Shown: positions 14,672-22,983 of the stretch, piece by piece
How the letters are laid out: every line of letters begins with the position of its first letter
How positions within the stretch are numbered: the stretch's first letter is position 1
From: Limnohabitans sp.
GTDB taxonomy: Bacteria > Pseudomonadota > Gammaproteobacteria > Burkholderiales > Burkholderiaceae_C
NCBI GenBank assembly: GCA_021731425.1
Contig: JAKFXJ010000231.1
Coordinates: 1 to 25,119, forward strand
DNA length: 25,119 bases
Reading direction: 5' to 3'
Notes under the pieces: model-generated
Told to the model about the DNA's origin: nothing
Databases searched by the model: none
What the model saw: the letters and a program-made list of their open reading frames with translations, nothing else
Made by a program: the position numbers and the translations under genes

Positions 14672-15574
14672 ATGAAAATCGATTTCGATGGCTTGCAGGC
14701 ATTTGTTACTGTTGCGGAGTTGGGGGCATTCAACAAGGCCGCCGATAAACTCGGCCTGACCCAGGCTGCTTTGACGCGGCGCATTCAGAAGCTGGAGAAC
14801 TACCTCGACCTCAAGCTGATGGACCGCACCACGCGGCACATGGCTTTGACACCCGTAGGTCGAGACCTGCTGCCCAAAGCGCGGTCCCTGGTCATGGACA
14901 TGGCCAGCACCTTCACGCAACTGAAGGACGCGTCACAAACAGGAAAAGGCCATTTCACCTTGGCGTGTGTGCCCACCTTGGCGACCTCGGTGTTGCCGCT
15001 CTGGATTCGTCTGTACCGAGATCGGTTTCCAGCCAATCGCGTCAAGTTGGTCGATGCCAGTGCTTACGAAATACGCGAGGCCGTTTTGGGCCAGCAGGCT
15101 GAGCTGGGGGTGACTGTCCAAGGCACCAAGCATCCTGATCTGGAGGAGACAATGCTCTTCGATGATCCCCTGATGTTTTATTGCCGCAGCGAACATCCTT
15201 TGAGCAACAGGTCCTCACTGACCTGGGCCGACATGAATGTGGATGACCTGATCGTGGTCAGCAGCTTCACAGGCACCCGCATCGTCATGAATTACCAACT
15301 GGCCAAAAAAGGCATCGAGCTTCAGGGGCATTACGAAGTTCAGCACCACGCCACAGCACTCAACCTGGTGACGGCGGGTGTGGGTTGCGCCATCATGCCC
15401 GCGACCACCTGTGCGGACGGTGACCGTCCAAGGGTGATGCGCATTGCGCTCAAATCGCCTGTGGTGCGCCGAAAAATTGTGTTGGTGCGCAAGAAGGGCG
15501 TGACGCTTTCGCCAGGTGCTCAGGCCTTCAATGACATCGTGCTGTCGATGGCCCGTGCAGGTTTTCGCCCTTGA
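14672..15574 (+). CDS. LysR family transcriptional regulator downstream of the fusion gene
   Basis: The 300-residue protein has a LysR helix-turn-helix (residues 5-62: DGLQAFVTVAELGAFNKAA, LTQAALTRRIQKLE, wing MDRTTRHMALTPVG). The effector domain follows from about 88 (GKGHFTLACVPTLATSVLP, AELGVTVQ, LNLVTAGVGCAIMPATT). It reads in the same direction as the Bug and fusion genes, 85 nt after them, and is not divergent from a target, so it may regulate its own operon or the tcuA promoter 140 nt ahead. Its N-terminal half resembles the LysR protein at 9307 in wording and spacing. The effector is unknown. No clear ribosome site precedes the ATG. Confidence 0.9.
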   Translation: MKIDFDGLQAFVTVAELGAFNKAADKLGLTQAALTRRIQKLENYLDLKLMDRTTRHMALTPVGRDLLPKARSLVMDMASTFTQLKDASQTGKGHFTLACVPTLATSVLPLWIRLYRDRFPANRVKLVDASAYEIREAVLGQQAELGVTVQGTKHPDLEETMLFDDPLMFYCRSEHPLSNRSSLTWADMNVDDLIVVSSFTGTRIVMNYQLAKKGIELQGHYEVQHHATALNLVTAGVGCAIMPATTCADGDRPRVMRIALKSPVVRRKIVLVRKKGVTLSPGAQAFNDIVLSMARAGFRP

Positions 15575-15575
15575 T

Positions 15576-15617
15576 GGGGTGGTCCGGGCGTTGGGGTGGT
15601 CCGGGCGTTGGGGTGGT
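15576..15617. repeat. 17-bp tandem repeat, 2.5 copies, just after the lysR stop
   Basis: The unit GGGGTGGTCCGGGCGTT occurs exactly twice (15576-15592, 15593-15609) and again as its first 8 nt (15610-15617). The block starts one base after the LysR stop codon and is GC-rich, right next to the AT-rich tcuA leader. No stem is formed. Replication slippage is the simplest origin; a binding site in tandem is possible. Confidence 0.9.
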
Positions 15618-15658
15618 GATTGTTTCGATTTTCGTAATAATCAGATTTATTTTTTCAT

Positions 15659-15687
15659 TTGTTGTTCATTTGATCATCGACCATACT
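15659..15687 (+). promoter_or_regulatory. Weak candidate promoter for tcuAB
   Basis: TTGTTG (15659-15664) and CATACT (15682-15687) are separated by 17 nt and give partial matches to the sigma-70 -35 and -10 elements. The region upstream (15630-15660) is AT-rich. The distance to the GTG start at 15715 is reasonable. The short repeat ACTTGACGACTTGACT lies just downstream. Support is by pattern only. Confidence 0.3.
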
Positions 15688-15701
15688 TGACGACTTGACT
15701 T

Positions 15702-15717
15702 GAGGATTTTTCACGTG
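15702..15717 (+). promoter_or_regulatory. Ribosome binding site that selects the GTG start of tcuA
   Basis: GAGGA at 15702-15706 lies 8 nt before GTG 15715. The open frame extends upstream to a TTG at 15700, which overlaps this site. TcuA-type proteins begin almost directly with the dinucleotide fold ([11 protein letters not shown]), which favours the GTG. Confidence 0.65.
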
Positions 15718-17157
15718 ACTTTAGATGTTTTGGTGATTGGCGGCGGCAACGCGGCCCTGTGCGCGGCCCTGATGGCCCGCGAGGCGGGGTGCAGTGTGAT
15801 GCTGCTGGAGTCGGCACCGCGCGAGTGGCGCGGCGGCAATTCGGGCCACACACGCAATTTGCGCTGCATGCACGACGCACCGCAAGACGTGCTGGTTGAC
15901 GCTTACCCAGAAGAAGAGTTTTGGCAAGACCTGCTCAAGGTCACAGGTGGCTTGACCAACGAGCACCTGGCCCGCTTGGTCATTCGGCACTCGGCCACTT
16001 GCCGCCCCTGGATGGTCAAGCACGGCGTGCGCTTTCAGCCTTCTCTGTCGGGCGCTTTGCACACGGCCCGCACCAACGCGTTTTTCATGGGCGGGGGCAA
16101 GGCCTTGGTCAATGCGTATTACCGCAGCGCTGAAAAACTGGGCGTGCAGATCCACTACAACGCCGAAGTCGACACCGTTGAATTGGATGAGGGCCGTTTT
16201 GTGGCCGCATCGGTCATGCACAAGCAGGTTGATGGCAGCGTGCGGCGTGAACGCATCACCGCCCGCACCTGCGTGCTGGCCGCTGGAGGCTTCGAGTCCA
16301 ACCGCGAGTGGCTGCGCGAAGCTTGGGGGCAAAACGAGCGTGGTGAATACCCGGCGGATCAGTTTTTGATTCGCGGCACCCGCTTCAACCAAGGCGTGTT
16401 GCTCAAGCACATGCTGGAACAAGGCGCCGACCGCATTGGTGACCCCACCCAGGCGCACATGGTGGCGATTGACGCCCGTGCGCCTTTGTACGACGGTGGC
16501 ATTTGTACCCGCATCGACTGCGTGTCCTTGGGTGTTGTCGTTAACCGTGAAGCCCGGCGTTTTTACGACGAAGGCGAAGATTTTTGGCCCAAGCGCTACG
16601 CGATTTGGGGCCGCTTGGTGGCGCAGCAGCCGGGGCAGGTGGCGTATTCCATCATCGACGCCAAAGCGGTGGGCCGCTTCATGCCGCCCGTGTTTGAAGG
16701 CACGCAGGCGGACAGCCTGCCCGAGTTGGCCCGCAAGCTGGGCCTGGACGAGGCGACCTTCATGCAAACGCTCAACGACTACAACGCGGCCTGCCGTGAG
16801 GGCACTTTTGACCACACGGCGCTGGACGATTGCCACACCGAGGGCGTGAGCCCCGCCAAAACCCATTGGGCGCGTCCATTAGACACCGCGCCTTACTACG
16901 CCTATGCCGTGCGGCCTGGTGTGACCTTCACTTACCTGGGCCTCAAGACCGATGACACCACCGCTGTGCGATTCAACGACCAGCCCAGCCCCAACTTGTT
17001 TGTGGCGGGCGAGATGATGGCAGGCAATGTGCTGGGCAAGGGCTACACCGCCGGGGTGGGCATGACGATCGGCACGGCCTTTGGCCGCATCGCGGGCGAA
17101 CAGGCTGCCAAAGCCGTTCAAGCGCAAAAGCAAGGAGCTGCTCATGCAAACGCTTGA
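15715..17157 (+). CDS. tcuA: FAD-dependent tricarballylate dehydrogenase TcuA
   Basis: TcuA oxidises tricarballylate to cis-aconitate, which enters the TCA cycle; electrons go to TcuB. The 480-residue protein starts with the FAD fold [23 protein letters not shown], with the acidic Glu at residue 32 (LLESAP). The TcuA-type segment [17 protein letters not shown] follows. Later marks of the fumarate reductase/succinate dehydrogenase flavoprotein superfamily are [19 protein letters not shown], the substrate region around [14 protein letters not shown], and the closing FAD stretch [31 protein letters not shown]. Length fits the family. The start is a GTG set by GAGGA. It overlaps tcuB by 14 nt. 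No tcuC citrate-type MFS transporter lies beside it. Related substrates such as other substituted succinates cannot be excluded. Confidence 0.9.
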   Translation: MTLDVLVIGGGNAALCAALMAREAGCSVMLLESAPREWRGGNSGHTRNLRCMHDAPQDVLVDAYPEEEFWQDLLKVTGGLTNEHLARLVIRHSATCRPWMVKHGVRFQPSLSGALHTARTNAFFMGGGKALVNAYYRSAEKLGVQIHYNAEVDTVELDEGRFVAASVMHKQVDGSVRRERITARTCVLAAGGFESNREWLREAWGQNERGEYPADQFLIRGTRFNQGVLLKHMLEQGADRIGDPTQAHMVAIDARAPLYDGGICTRIDCVSLGVVVNREARRFYDEGEDFWPKRYAIWGRLVAQQPGQVAYSIIDAKAVGRFMPPVFEGTQADSLPELARKLGLDEATFMQTLNDYNAACREGTFDHTALDDCHTEGVSPAKTHWARPLDTAPYYAYAVRPGVTFTYLGLKTDDTTAVRFNDQPSPNLFVAGEMMAGNVLGKGYTAGVGMTIGTAFGRIAGEQAAKAVQAQKQGAAHANA

Positions 17158-18310
17158 AGCCCTGGCCCAAGATGCCCGCGCATTGGCGCGTGGCGAGATG
17201 ACCGCGCCCGAAGCCGAAGTGGCGCGGCAGATGCACATTTGCAATGGCTGCCGTTACTGCGAAGGCTTTTGTGCGGTGTTCCCGGCCATGACCCGGCGCT
17301 TGGAGTTTGGCAAGGCCGATATCCATTACATGGCCAACCTCTGCCACAACTGCGGAGCGTGTTTGCACGCTTGCCAGTACGCGCCGCCGCACGACTTTGC
17401 CATCAACGTGCCCAAGGCCATGGCCCAAGTGCGCGGTCAGACCTATGCCGATTACGCTTGGCCACCCACTTTGGGCAGTTTGTACCAGCGCAACGGTTTG
17501 ACCCTGTCGGTGGCGCTCGCATTGGGTTTGGCCTTGTTTTTGGCCTTGGCGATGCTGCGTCAAGGCACGCTGTGGGGCGCACCTGTGGCCGGTGGTTTTT
17601 ATGCGGTCTTTCCCCACAACTTGATGGTGAGCCTTTTTGCGCCCATCTTCTTGTTTGCGGTGCTGGCGTTGGCGCTTGGCGTGATGCGTTTTTGGCGCGA
17701 TGTGACACCGGCCACCAGCGGGGTTGATTTGACGTCGCCTGCCGCAGCTGAGGCCGCACACGCTGCGCTGAAATTGAAGTACCTGGACGGCGGACACGGC
17801 GAAGGTTGCCACAACGAAGACGACGCTTGGACGCACGCGCGCAGGCGCTTCCACCACCTGACGTTTTACGGTTTCATGCTGTGTTTTGCCGCCACCAGCG
17901 TGGCCACGCTGTACCACTATGTGTTGGGCTGGCCCGCACCGTATGACTTGACGACCTTGCCCAAGTTGCTGGGCGTCATTGGCGGTGTCAGCTTGACGGT
18001 GGGCACAGCAGGTTTGTGGCGCTTGAACCTGCGCCGCCACCCAGACCACGGCGACGCAGCGCAAAAGCCCATGGACCGCGGCTTCATTGCCTTGTTGTTC
18101 TTGGTCAGCGTGACGGGTTTGCTCTTGTGGCTGCTGGGCCAAACGGCGGCCATGCCGCTGATGTTGGCGGTGCATTTGGGCGCGGTGATGGCTTTGTTTT
18201 TGACGCTGCCCTATGGCAAGTTTGCGCACGGCGTTTTCCGCACGGCGGCTTTGCTGCGCTTTGCCATTGAAAAGCGCCAACCCAACCGCTTGGGGCTTGG
18301 CGGCGACTGA
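17144..18310 (+). CDS. tcuB: Tricarballylate utilisation 4Fe-4S / membrane protein TcuB
   Basis: TcuB re-oxidises the flavin of TcuA and passes electrons to the respiratory chain. The 388-residue protein has two [4Fe-4S] motifs: C33-C36-C39-C43 ([11 protein letters not shown]) and C67-C70-C73-C77 ([11 protein letters not shown]). About six membrane helices follow, for example at 119-138, 157-180, 238-260, 274-292, 312-331 and 336-355. Histidines within or next to the helices (H158, H238, H258, H344) could bind haem, which is inference. ATG 17144 has AAGGAG 6 nt upstream; this start lies inside the end of tcuA, a coupled pair. The 100-nt gap to the ABC operon holds a small hairpin without a T tract. 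Confidence 0.9.
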   Translation: MQTLEALAQDARALARGEMTAPEAEVARQMHICNGCRYCEGFCAVFPAMTRRLEFGKADIHYMANLCHNCGACLHACQYAPPHDFAINVPKAMAQVRGQTYADYAWPPTLGSLYQRNGLTLSVALALGLALFLALAMLRQGTLWGAPVAGGFYAVFPHNLMVSLFAPIFLFAVLALALGVMRFWRDVTPATSGVDLTSPAAAEAAHAALKLKYLDGGHGEGCHNEDDAWTHARRRFHHLTFYGFMLCFAATSVATLYHYVLGWPAPYDLTTLPKLLGVIGGVSLTVGTAGLWRLNLRRHPDHGDAAQKPMDRGFIALLFLVSVTGLLLWLLGQTAAMPLMLAVHLGAVMALFLTLPYGKFAHGVFRTAALLRFAIEKRQPNRLGLGGD

Positions 18311-18410
18311 GGCAAAAGGGTAAACCCCCATTTATGGGTGGGTGAAGTTCGGAACACAATCTAAAAATCCTCAGTTGTGGGCTTTTTGATCGTTTTGCCA
18401 GGAGTCATTC

Positions 18411-19595
18411 ATGCGTATTCCTTTTATTCAGAGTTTGTTGACGGCCTCAGTTTTAGCGGCCTTGGCTGGGACGCCTGCTTGGGCGGCTGACAAAGTCAAA
18501 GTCGGCTTTGTCAGCACACTGTCCGGTCCCTCTGCAGCCTTGGGCGTTGACATTCGGGATGCCTTCATGCTGGCTGTGAAACTCAATGGCGGCAAGCTGG
18601 GTGGTTTACCGGCGGAAGTGTCGATCTCCGATGACCAATTCAAACCCGATGTGGGCAAGCAGCTGTTTGAGCGCTATGTCAAGCGCGACAAGGTCGATTT
18701 TCTGACGGGCGTGGTGTTTTCCAACATCATGCTGGCCGGTTTGCCTGAGGCGGTGAATGGTAAAACCATTTACCTCAGCCCCAATGCAGCCCCTTCGCCC
18801 ATTGCAGGTTCACAATGCACGCCTTATTTCTTTGCCGTGTCTTGGCCTAACGATGCCTACCATGAGGCGGCTGGCCAGTACGCCACCAATTTGAAGGTCA
18901 AGTCGGCTTACCTCTTGGCACCTAACTACCAGGCTGGCAAGGATTCTTTGGCTGGCTTCAAGCGATTTTACAAAGGCAATGTCTCTGGCGAGGTCTACAC
19001 CAAATTGGGGCAACTCGATTACTCCGCTGAATTGGCTGAGATTCGTGCCGCCAAGCCCGAAGTGGTTTACACCTTCTTGCCTGGGGGCATGGGCATCAAC
19101 TTCATCAAGCAGTTCATGGCGGCAGGTCTGAACAAGGACATCCGTTTGATTCAACCCGGTTTTGGTGCAGACCAGGACGTGATCCGGGCGGTGGGCAATG
19201 ACATGCTGGGTGTTTTTGATACATCGCACTGGGCCATGGACCTGCCCAACGAGGCCAACAAAAAATTTGTGGCTGAATTCGAGAAAGAATACAAACGTCT
19301 GCCCACTTTGTATGCATCCCAAGGCTACGACACCGCGATGTTGATCGATGCCGCTGTGCGGGCGGCCAACGGCAAAATCGAAGACAAAGAGGCGATGATC
19401 AAAACCCTCAAATCGGTCAAGTTCAACTCCGTACGCGGTGAATTCCGTTTCAACACCAATCATTACCCGGTTCAGAACTATTACCTCCGTGAGATTGTCA
19501 AGGACGGCCAGGGTCGACTCGTCAACCGGATCGTTGGACAACCGATTCTGACCAATCATGGCGATGCCTATGTCAAAGACTGCCCCATGAAGTAA
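18411..19595 (+). CDS. ABC transporter periplasmic substrate-binding protein (LivK-like, HAAT family)
   Basis: The 394-residue protein has a clear signal peptide (residues 1-25, hydrophobic LLTASVLAALAG, cleavage at AWA). The mature part is a type I periplasmic binding protein: VKVGFVSTLSGPSAALG, DIRDAFMLAVKLNGGKLGG, ISDDQFKPDVGKQLFERYV, VDFLTGVVFSNIM, then the second lobe with VVYTFLPGGMG and LYASQGYDTAMLIDAAVRAANGK. Proteins of this family bind amino acids, but many in Proteobacteria bind aromatic acids or urea. The Rieske gene nearby makes an aromatic acid plausible. It is the first gene of a five-gene importer, with AGGAG 9 nt before the ATG, and is likely the best-translated member. Confidence 0.92.
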   Translation: MRIPFIQSLLTASVLAALAGTPAWAADKVKVGFVSTLSGPSAALGVDIRDAFMLAVKLNGGKLGGLPAEVSISDDQFKPDVGKQLFERYVKRDKVDFLTGVVFSNIMLAGLPEAVNGKTIYLSPNAAPSPIAGSQCTPYFFAVSWPNDAYHEAAGQYATNLKVKSAYLLAPNYQAGKDSLAGFKRFYKGNVSGEVYTKLGQLDYSAELAEIRAAKPEVVYTFLPGGMGINFIKQFMAAGLNKDIRLIQPGFGADQDVIRAVGNDMLGVFDTSHWAMDLPNEANKKFVAEFEKEYKRLPTLYASQGYDTAMLIDAAVRAANGKIEDKEAMIKTLKSVKFNSVRGEFRFNTNHYPVQNYYLREIVKDGQGRLVNRIVGQPILTNHGDAYVKDCPMK

Positions 19596-19614
19596 GGACC
19601 GTTCGCACTATTTC

Positions 19615-20529
19615 ATGACTGGTATTTTGATGTTGGAGCAGGCCTTGAATGGCCTGCAGTTCGGTTTGATGTTGTTCCTGCTGGCCTCCGGTTTAACGCT
19701 GGTCTTTGGCATCATGGACATGATCAATTTGGCCCATGGTGCCCTCTACATGGTGGGTGCCTTTTTCACGGCCTGGTTGGTTCAGACAACACAGTCCTTT
19801 TGGCTTGGCGTGCTTTTGGCCGTGCTGCTCACAGCCGTGGTGGGCATGGTTTTGGAGGCGGCCCTGCTGCGAACGCTTTACGCCCGCGACCACCTCTCAC
19901 AGGTACTGGCCACTTTTGCCCTGATTTTGATCATCAACGAGTCCGTGCGCATGATCTGGGGCTCTGATCTGGCACTGTCCCCGCCGCCGGGTCTGACCGG
20001 GCCGATCGAGCTGGTGCCTGGTTTGTTCTACCCCAGTTACCGATTGGTCATCATCGCTGTGGGACTGGGCATTGCCTTGATCTTGTATTTGCTGGTCACG
20101 CGCACACGCATGGGGGCTTGGGTTCGCGCCGGGGCATCGAATCGCGAGATGGCCATGGCCATGGGCATCAACATCCGCAGATTGTTCACCGGTGTATTTG
20201 GTATAGGCGCGGCCTTGTGCGCTGTGGCGGGTGCCATGCTGGGGCCGCTGCTGGCGGTGCAGGTGGGCATGGGCGAGAACATCCTGATTTTGGCTTTTGT
20301 GGTCATCGTGATCGGGGGCATTGGCTCGGTCTGGGGTGCTTTTGTGGGGGCCATTTTGGTGGGCTTTGTGGACACGTTGGGCCGAACTTTGCTGCCTTTG
20401 ATCTTTCGCGAAATTTTCTCACCTCAGTTTGCCAGTGCGGCCGGGCCTGCGGTGGCCTCGATTGCGGTCTATTTGCTGATGGCCGTTGTTTTGTTTGTTC
20501 GTCCTCAGGGACTTTTTTCCGGTCGTTGA
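19615..20529 (+). CDS. livH: Branched-chain amino acid-type ABC permease LivH
   Basis: LivH-type permeases form half of the membrane channel of HAAT importers. The 304-residue protein has the family start MLEQALNGLQFGLMLFLLAS followed by GLTLVFGIMDMINLAHGALYM, a hallmark of LivH. The coupling segment GAWVRAGASNREMAMAMGIN (about 162-181) precedes helices including LILAFVVIVIGGIGSVWGAFVGA. About eight membrane segments are visible. It begins 19 nt after the binding-protein gene. The ribosome site before ATG 19615 is weak, so translation may depend on the upstream gene; another ATG lies five codons in. It ends QGLFSGR, as is usual. Confidence 0.93.
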   Translation: MTGILMLEQALNGLQFGLMLFLLASGLTLVFGIMDMINLAHGALYMVGAFFTAWLVQTTQSFWLGVLLAVLLTAVVGMVLEAALLRTLYARDHLSQVLATFALILIINESVRMIWGSDLALSPPPGLTGPIELVPGLFYPSYRLVIIAVGLGIALILYLLVTRTRMGAWVRAGASNREMAMAMGINIRRLFTGVFGIGAALCAVAGAMLGPLLAVQVGMGENILILAFVVIVIGGIGSVWGAFVGAILVGFVDTLGRTLLPLIFREIFSPQFASAAGPAVASIAVYLLMAVVLFVRPQGLFSGR

Positions 20530-20541
20530 AGCAGGCTTGCC

Positions 20542-21498
20542 ATGAACCACAAAACACCGGTCTGGGTTTGGGCGATTGTGCTGGCGGTGGCCATCGCTTT
20601 GCCTTTGGTCCTGCATGCGCAGGACATGGACTTTTACGTCAGCATGCTCAGCCGCATGATGATCTACGGCCTGGCCGCCTGCAGCCTGAACCTGATTTTG
20701 TGTTACGGGGGCCTGGTGTCCTTTGGGCATGCGGCCTTTTTGGGGGTCGGGGCTTACGCAGTGGGCATACTGATCACCGAAGGCTTCACCAATGGCTGGG
20801 TGGGTTTCGCCATCGCGATGGGTTTGTCAGCTTTGGTGGCCGCCATCATTGGGGCCATTTCGCTGCGCACACGGGGTGTGTACTTCATCATGATCACCCT
20901 GGCTTTTGCCCAGATGATTTATTACCTGGTCAACTCCATCAAAGCCTATGGAGGAGACGAGGGCTTGAACATCAAACAGCGCTCCGATTTCGGTTTGGGA
21001 CTGGATCTGAAAAACGATGTGACTTTTTACTTCGTGGTCCTGTTTGTGCTCGTGCTGAGTTTGGTGCTGATTTCCCGCATCATGTCCTCGCGTTTTGGCC
21101 GGGTGATTTTGGCAATCCGCGATGACGATGTGCGCGTTGATGCCATCGGTTTTGCGTCTTACCGTTACAAGTGGGTATTGTTTGTGATTGCGGGTACTTT
21201 GGGGGGCTTGGCTGGGGCCTTGATGGTCAATCACCAAAATTACGTCAGCCCGAACTTGATGCACTGGACCCAATCGGGCATCCTGATGGTCATGGTCATT
21301 TTGGGCGGTGTGGGCACGCTCACAGGCGGTTTGTGGGGTGCTTTGGTGTTGTTGATCGTGGAAGATGTGCTGGCCGAGTACACCGTGCATTGGCAGTTTT
21401 ATGTGGGCTGGTTCCTGCTGGCCGTGGTCTTGTTGGCCCCTCAGGGTTTGGCGGGTTTGCTCAGGCGAAAAACAGCCCGTCAAGGAGGGCGATCATGA
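20542..21498 (+). CDS. livM: Branched-chain amino acid-type ABC permease LivM
   Basis: LivM is the second permease and pairs with LivH. The 318-residue protein shows the family hallmark ACSLNLILCYGGLVSFGHAAFLGVGAYAVG (residues 46-75) and the cytosolic coupling segment SSRFGRVILAIRDDDVRVDAIGF (about 184-206). Then come GTLGGLAGALMVNHQNYVSP and the final helices with ILMVMVILGGVGTLTGGLWGA. It carries no fused ATPase domain. It starts 12 nt after livH and overlaps livG by four nucleotides (ATGA), so it belongs to the same operon. Confidence 0.93.
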   Translation: MNHKTPVWVWAIVLAVAIALPLVLHAQDMDFYVSMLSRMMIYGLAACSLNLILCYGGLVSFGHAAFLGVGAYAVGILITEGFTNGWVGFAIAMGLSALVAAIIGAISLRTRGVYFIMITLAFAQMIYYLVNSIKAYGGDEGLNIKQRSDFGLGLDLKNDVTFYFVVLFVLVLSLVLISRIMSSRFGRVILAIRDDDVRVDAIGFASYRYKWVLFVIAGTLGGLAGALMVNHQNYVSPNLMHWTQSGILMVMVILGGVGTLTGGLWGALVLLIVEDVLAEYTVHWQFYVGWFLLAVVLLAPQGLAGLLRRKTARQGGRS

Positions 21499-22250
21499 GC
21501 GCGCATGCCTTGCTTCAGGTCAATGATCTGGTCAAGCAGTTTGGGGCCTTGCGCGCAACTGACCATGTCACACTGGACGTGCAGTCGGGAGAAATCCACG
21601 CGCTGATTGGCCCCAATGGGGCGGGTAAGACCAGTTTGGTGGCGCAGTTGTCTGGGCACCTGCCCAGCGACCAGGGTCAGATTTTTTTCGATGGTCAGGA
21701 CATCACCGCCATGCCCACGCACGAGCGTGTGAAACGCGGTTTGGCCCGATCCTTTCAGATCACACGTTTGTTCAAGTCTTTCACAGTGCTGGACAACGTG
21801 GCCTTGTCCGTGCAGGCCCGTAGCGGGCACAGTTTTTCTTTTTGGCGCCCGGTGCGCTCAGAAAAGGACTTGGTGGATCAGGCCATGGCCGTGCTTCAGG
21901 ATTTGGGTCTGAAGGACCGTGCGCAGGACCCGGCCAGTGAACTCTCACACGGCGAGCAACGTGTGTTGGAGTTGGGCTTGGCCGTGGCCACACAGCCCAA
22001 ATTGTTGTTACTTGACGAGCCCATGGCCGGTGCCGGTCCGGTGGAGTCTGAACGCATCGTGAAACTGATTCAGCAACTGCGCAGGCAAGTGTCAATTTTG
22101 TTGATTGAGCACGACATGGACGCGGTGTTCAGACTGGCCGACCGCATTTCGGTGTTGGTCAATGGCGCATTGATTGCCACCGGCACACCAGAGGCGATTC
22201 GGAACAACCCGCAGGTCATTGCCGCCTATCTGGGTGAGGAGCACGCATGA
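21495..22250 (+). CDS. livG: ABC transporter ATP-binding protein LivG
   Basis: LivG is one of the two ATPases that drive the LivHM importer. The 251-residue protein has Walker A GPNGAGKT (39-46) and the Q-loop around FQIT (87-90). The signature is LSHGE (150-154), Walker B LLLLDE (170-175), followed by PMAGAGPVES, and the switch histidine is in IEHDMD (H206). All functional residues are present; the signature has His in the second variable position (LSHGEQ), common in this family. A strong AAGGAGG precedes the ATG. It overlaps livM upstream and livF downstream by ATGA. Confidence 0.95.
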   Translation: MSAHALLQVNDLVKQFGALRATDHVTLDVQSGEIHALIGPNGAGKTSLVAQLSGHLPSDQGQIFFDGQDITAMPTHERVKRGLARSFQITRLFKSFTVLDNVALSVQARSGHSFSFWRPVRSEKDLVDQAMAVLQDLGLKDRAQDPASELSHGEQRVLELGLAVATQPKLLLLDEPMAGAGPVESERIVKLIQQLRRQVSILLIEHDMDAVFRLADRISVLVNGALIATGTPEAIRNNPQVIAAYLGEEHA

Positions 22251-22954
22251 GCTTGCTGCAAGTGCGCGATGTCCAGGCCGCATATGGTGAAAGCCAGGTC
22301 CTGTTTGGCATGGATATGAGCCTGCAGCCAGGCGAGGTGATGGGCTTGCTGGGCCGCAATGGTATGGGCAAGACGACTTTGATCCGCAGCATTTTGGGGC
22401 TGAAATCGGTCCGGTCTGGACAGGTGGTGTTCGATGGCTGCGACATCACCAACCAGGCCGCTGACCGGGTGGCGCGCTTGGGCCTGGCGGTGGTGCCTGA
22501 GGGGCGGCAGGTGTTCCCCAATTTATCGGTGGACGAACACCTGACGGCCTTTGCAAGCAACCGCCACCAAAGCCGCACGCCTTGGACGCCTGATCGTGTC
22601 TATGCATTGTTTCCCAGATTGGCCGAACGCCGGGTCAATATGGGCGCGCAGTTGTCGGGCGGGGAGCAGCAAATGCTGGCCATCGGCCGGGCATTGGTCA
22701 CCAATCCGCGGCTGATGATTCTGGACGAGGCGACTGAAGGCCTGGCACCGTTGATTCGCGAGGAAATTTGGCGCTGTTTGCGTTTGCTGCGAGAAGAGGG
22801 CCAAACCTTGATCGTGGTGGACAAATATGTCAATCGGCTGGTGGACATTGCCGACCACCATGTGATCGTGGAGCGCGGTCAGGTGGCCTGGGCGGGTGAC
22901 TCACAAGCCCTCAAGGACAACCGCCAGTTGTGGACGCGTTACTTGGGCGTCTGA
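22247..22954 (+). CDS. livF: ABC transporter ATP-binding protein LivF
   Basis: LivF is the partner ATPase of LivG. The 235-residue protein has Walker A GRNGMGKT (36-43), PEGRQVFPNLSVDEHL (Q-loop region, 84-99), signature LSGGE (136-140) and Walker B LMILDE (156-161) with ATEGLAP. The switch region reads VVDKYVNRLVDIAD (190-203), where typical LivF proteins have VEQNxxxALxLAD and other ABC ATPases a histidine. This side of the dimer is therefore altered at the switch position. It is the last gene of the operon and ends 29 nt before the convergent LysR gene; no terminator hairpin was seen in that gap. Confidence 0.94.
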   Translation: MSLLQVRDVQAAYGESQVLFGMDMSLQPGEVMGLLGRNGMGKTTLIRSILGLKSVRSGQVVFDGCDITNQAADRVARLGLAVVPEGRQVFPNLSVDEHLTAFASNRHQSRTPWTPDRVYALFPRLAERRVNMGAQLSGGEQQMLAIGRALVTNPRLMILDEATEGLAPLIREEIWRCLRLLREEGQTLIVVDKYVNRLVDIADHHVIVERGQVAWAGDSQALKDNRQLWTRYLGV

Positions 22955-22983
22955 CACAGAGCGGGTGAAGTTGGGCGAGAAGC

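Noticed and set aside
16973..18331. 452-codon minus-strand frame opposite tcuB
   Set aside because: Low-complexity His/Gln/Arg composition, no family marks, and complete overlap with the clear Fe-S protein TcuB.
18324..18343. Hairpin after tcuB (ACCCCCA TTTA TGGGTGGGT) as a terminator
   Set aside because: The stem is only about 4 bp before a bulge and no T tract follows; it may be chance.
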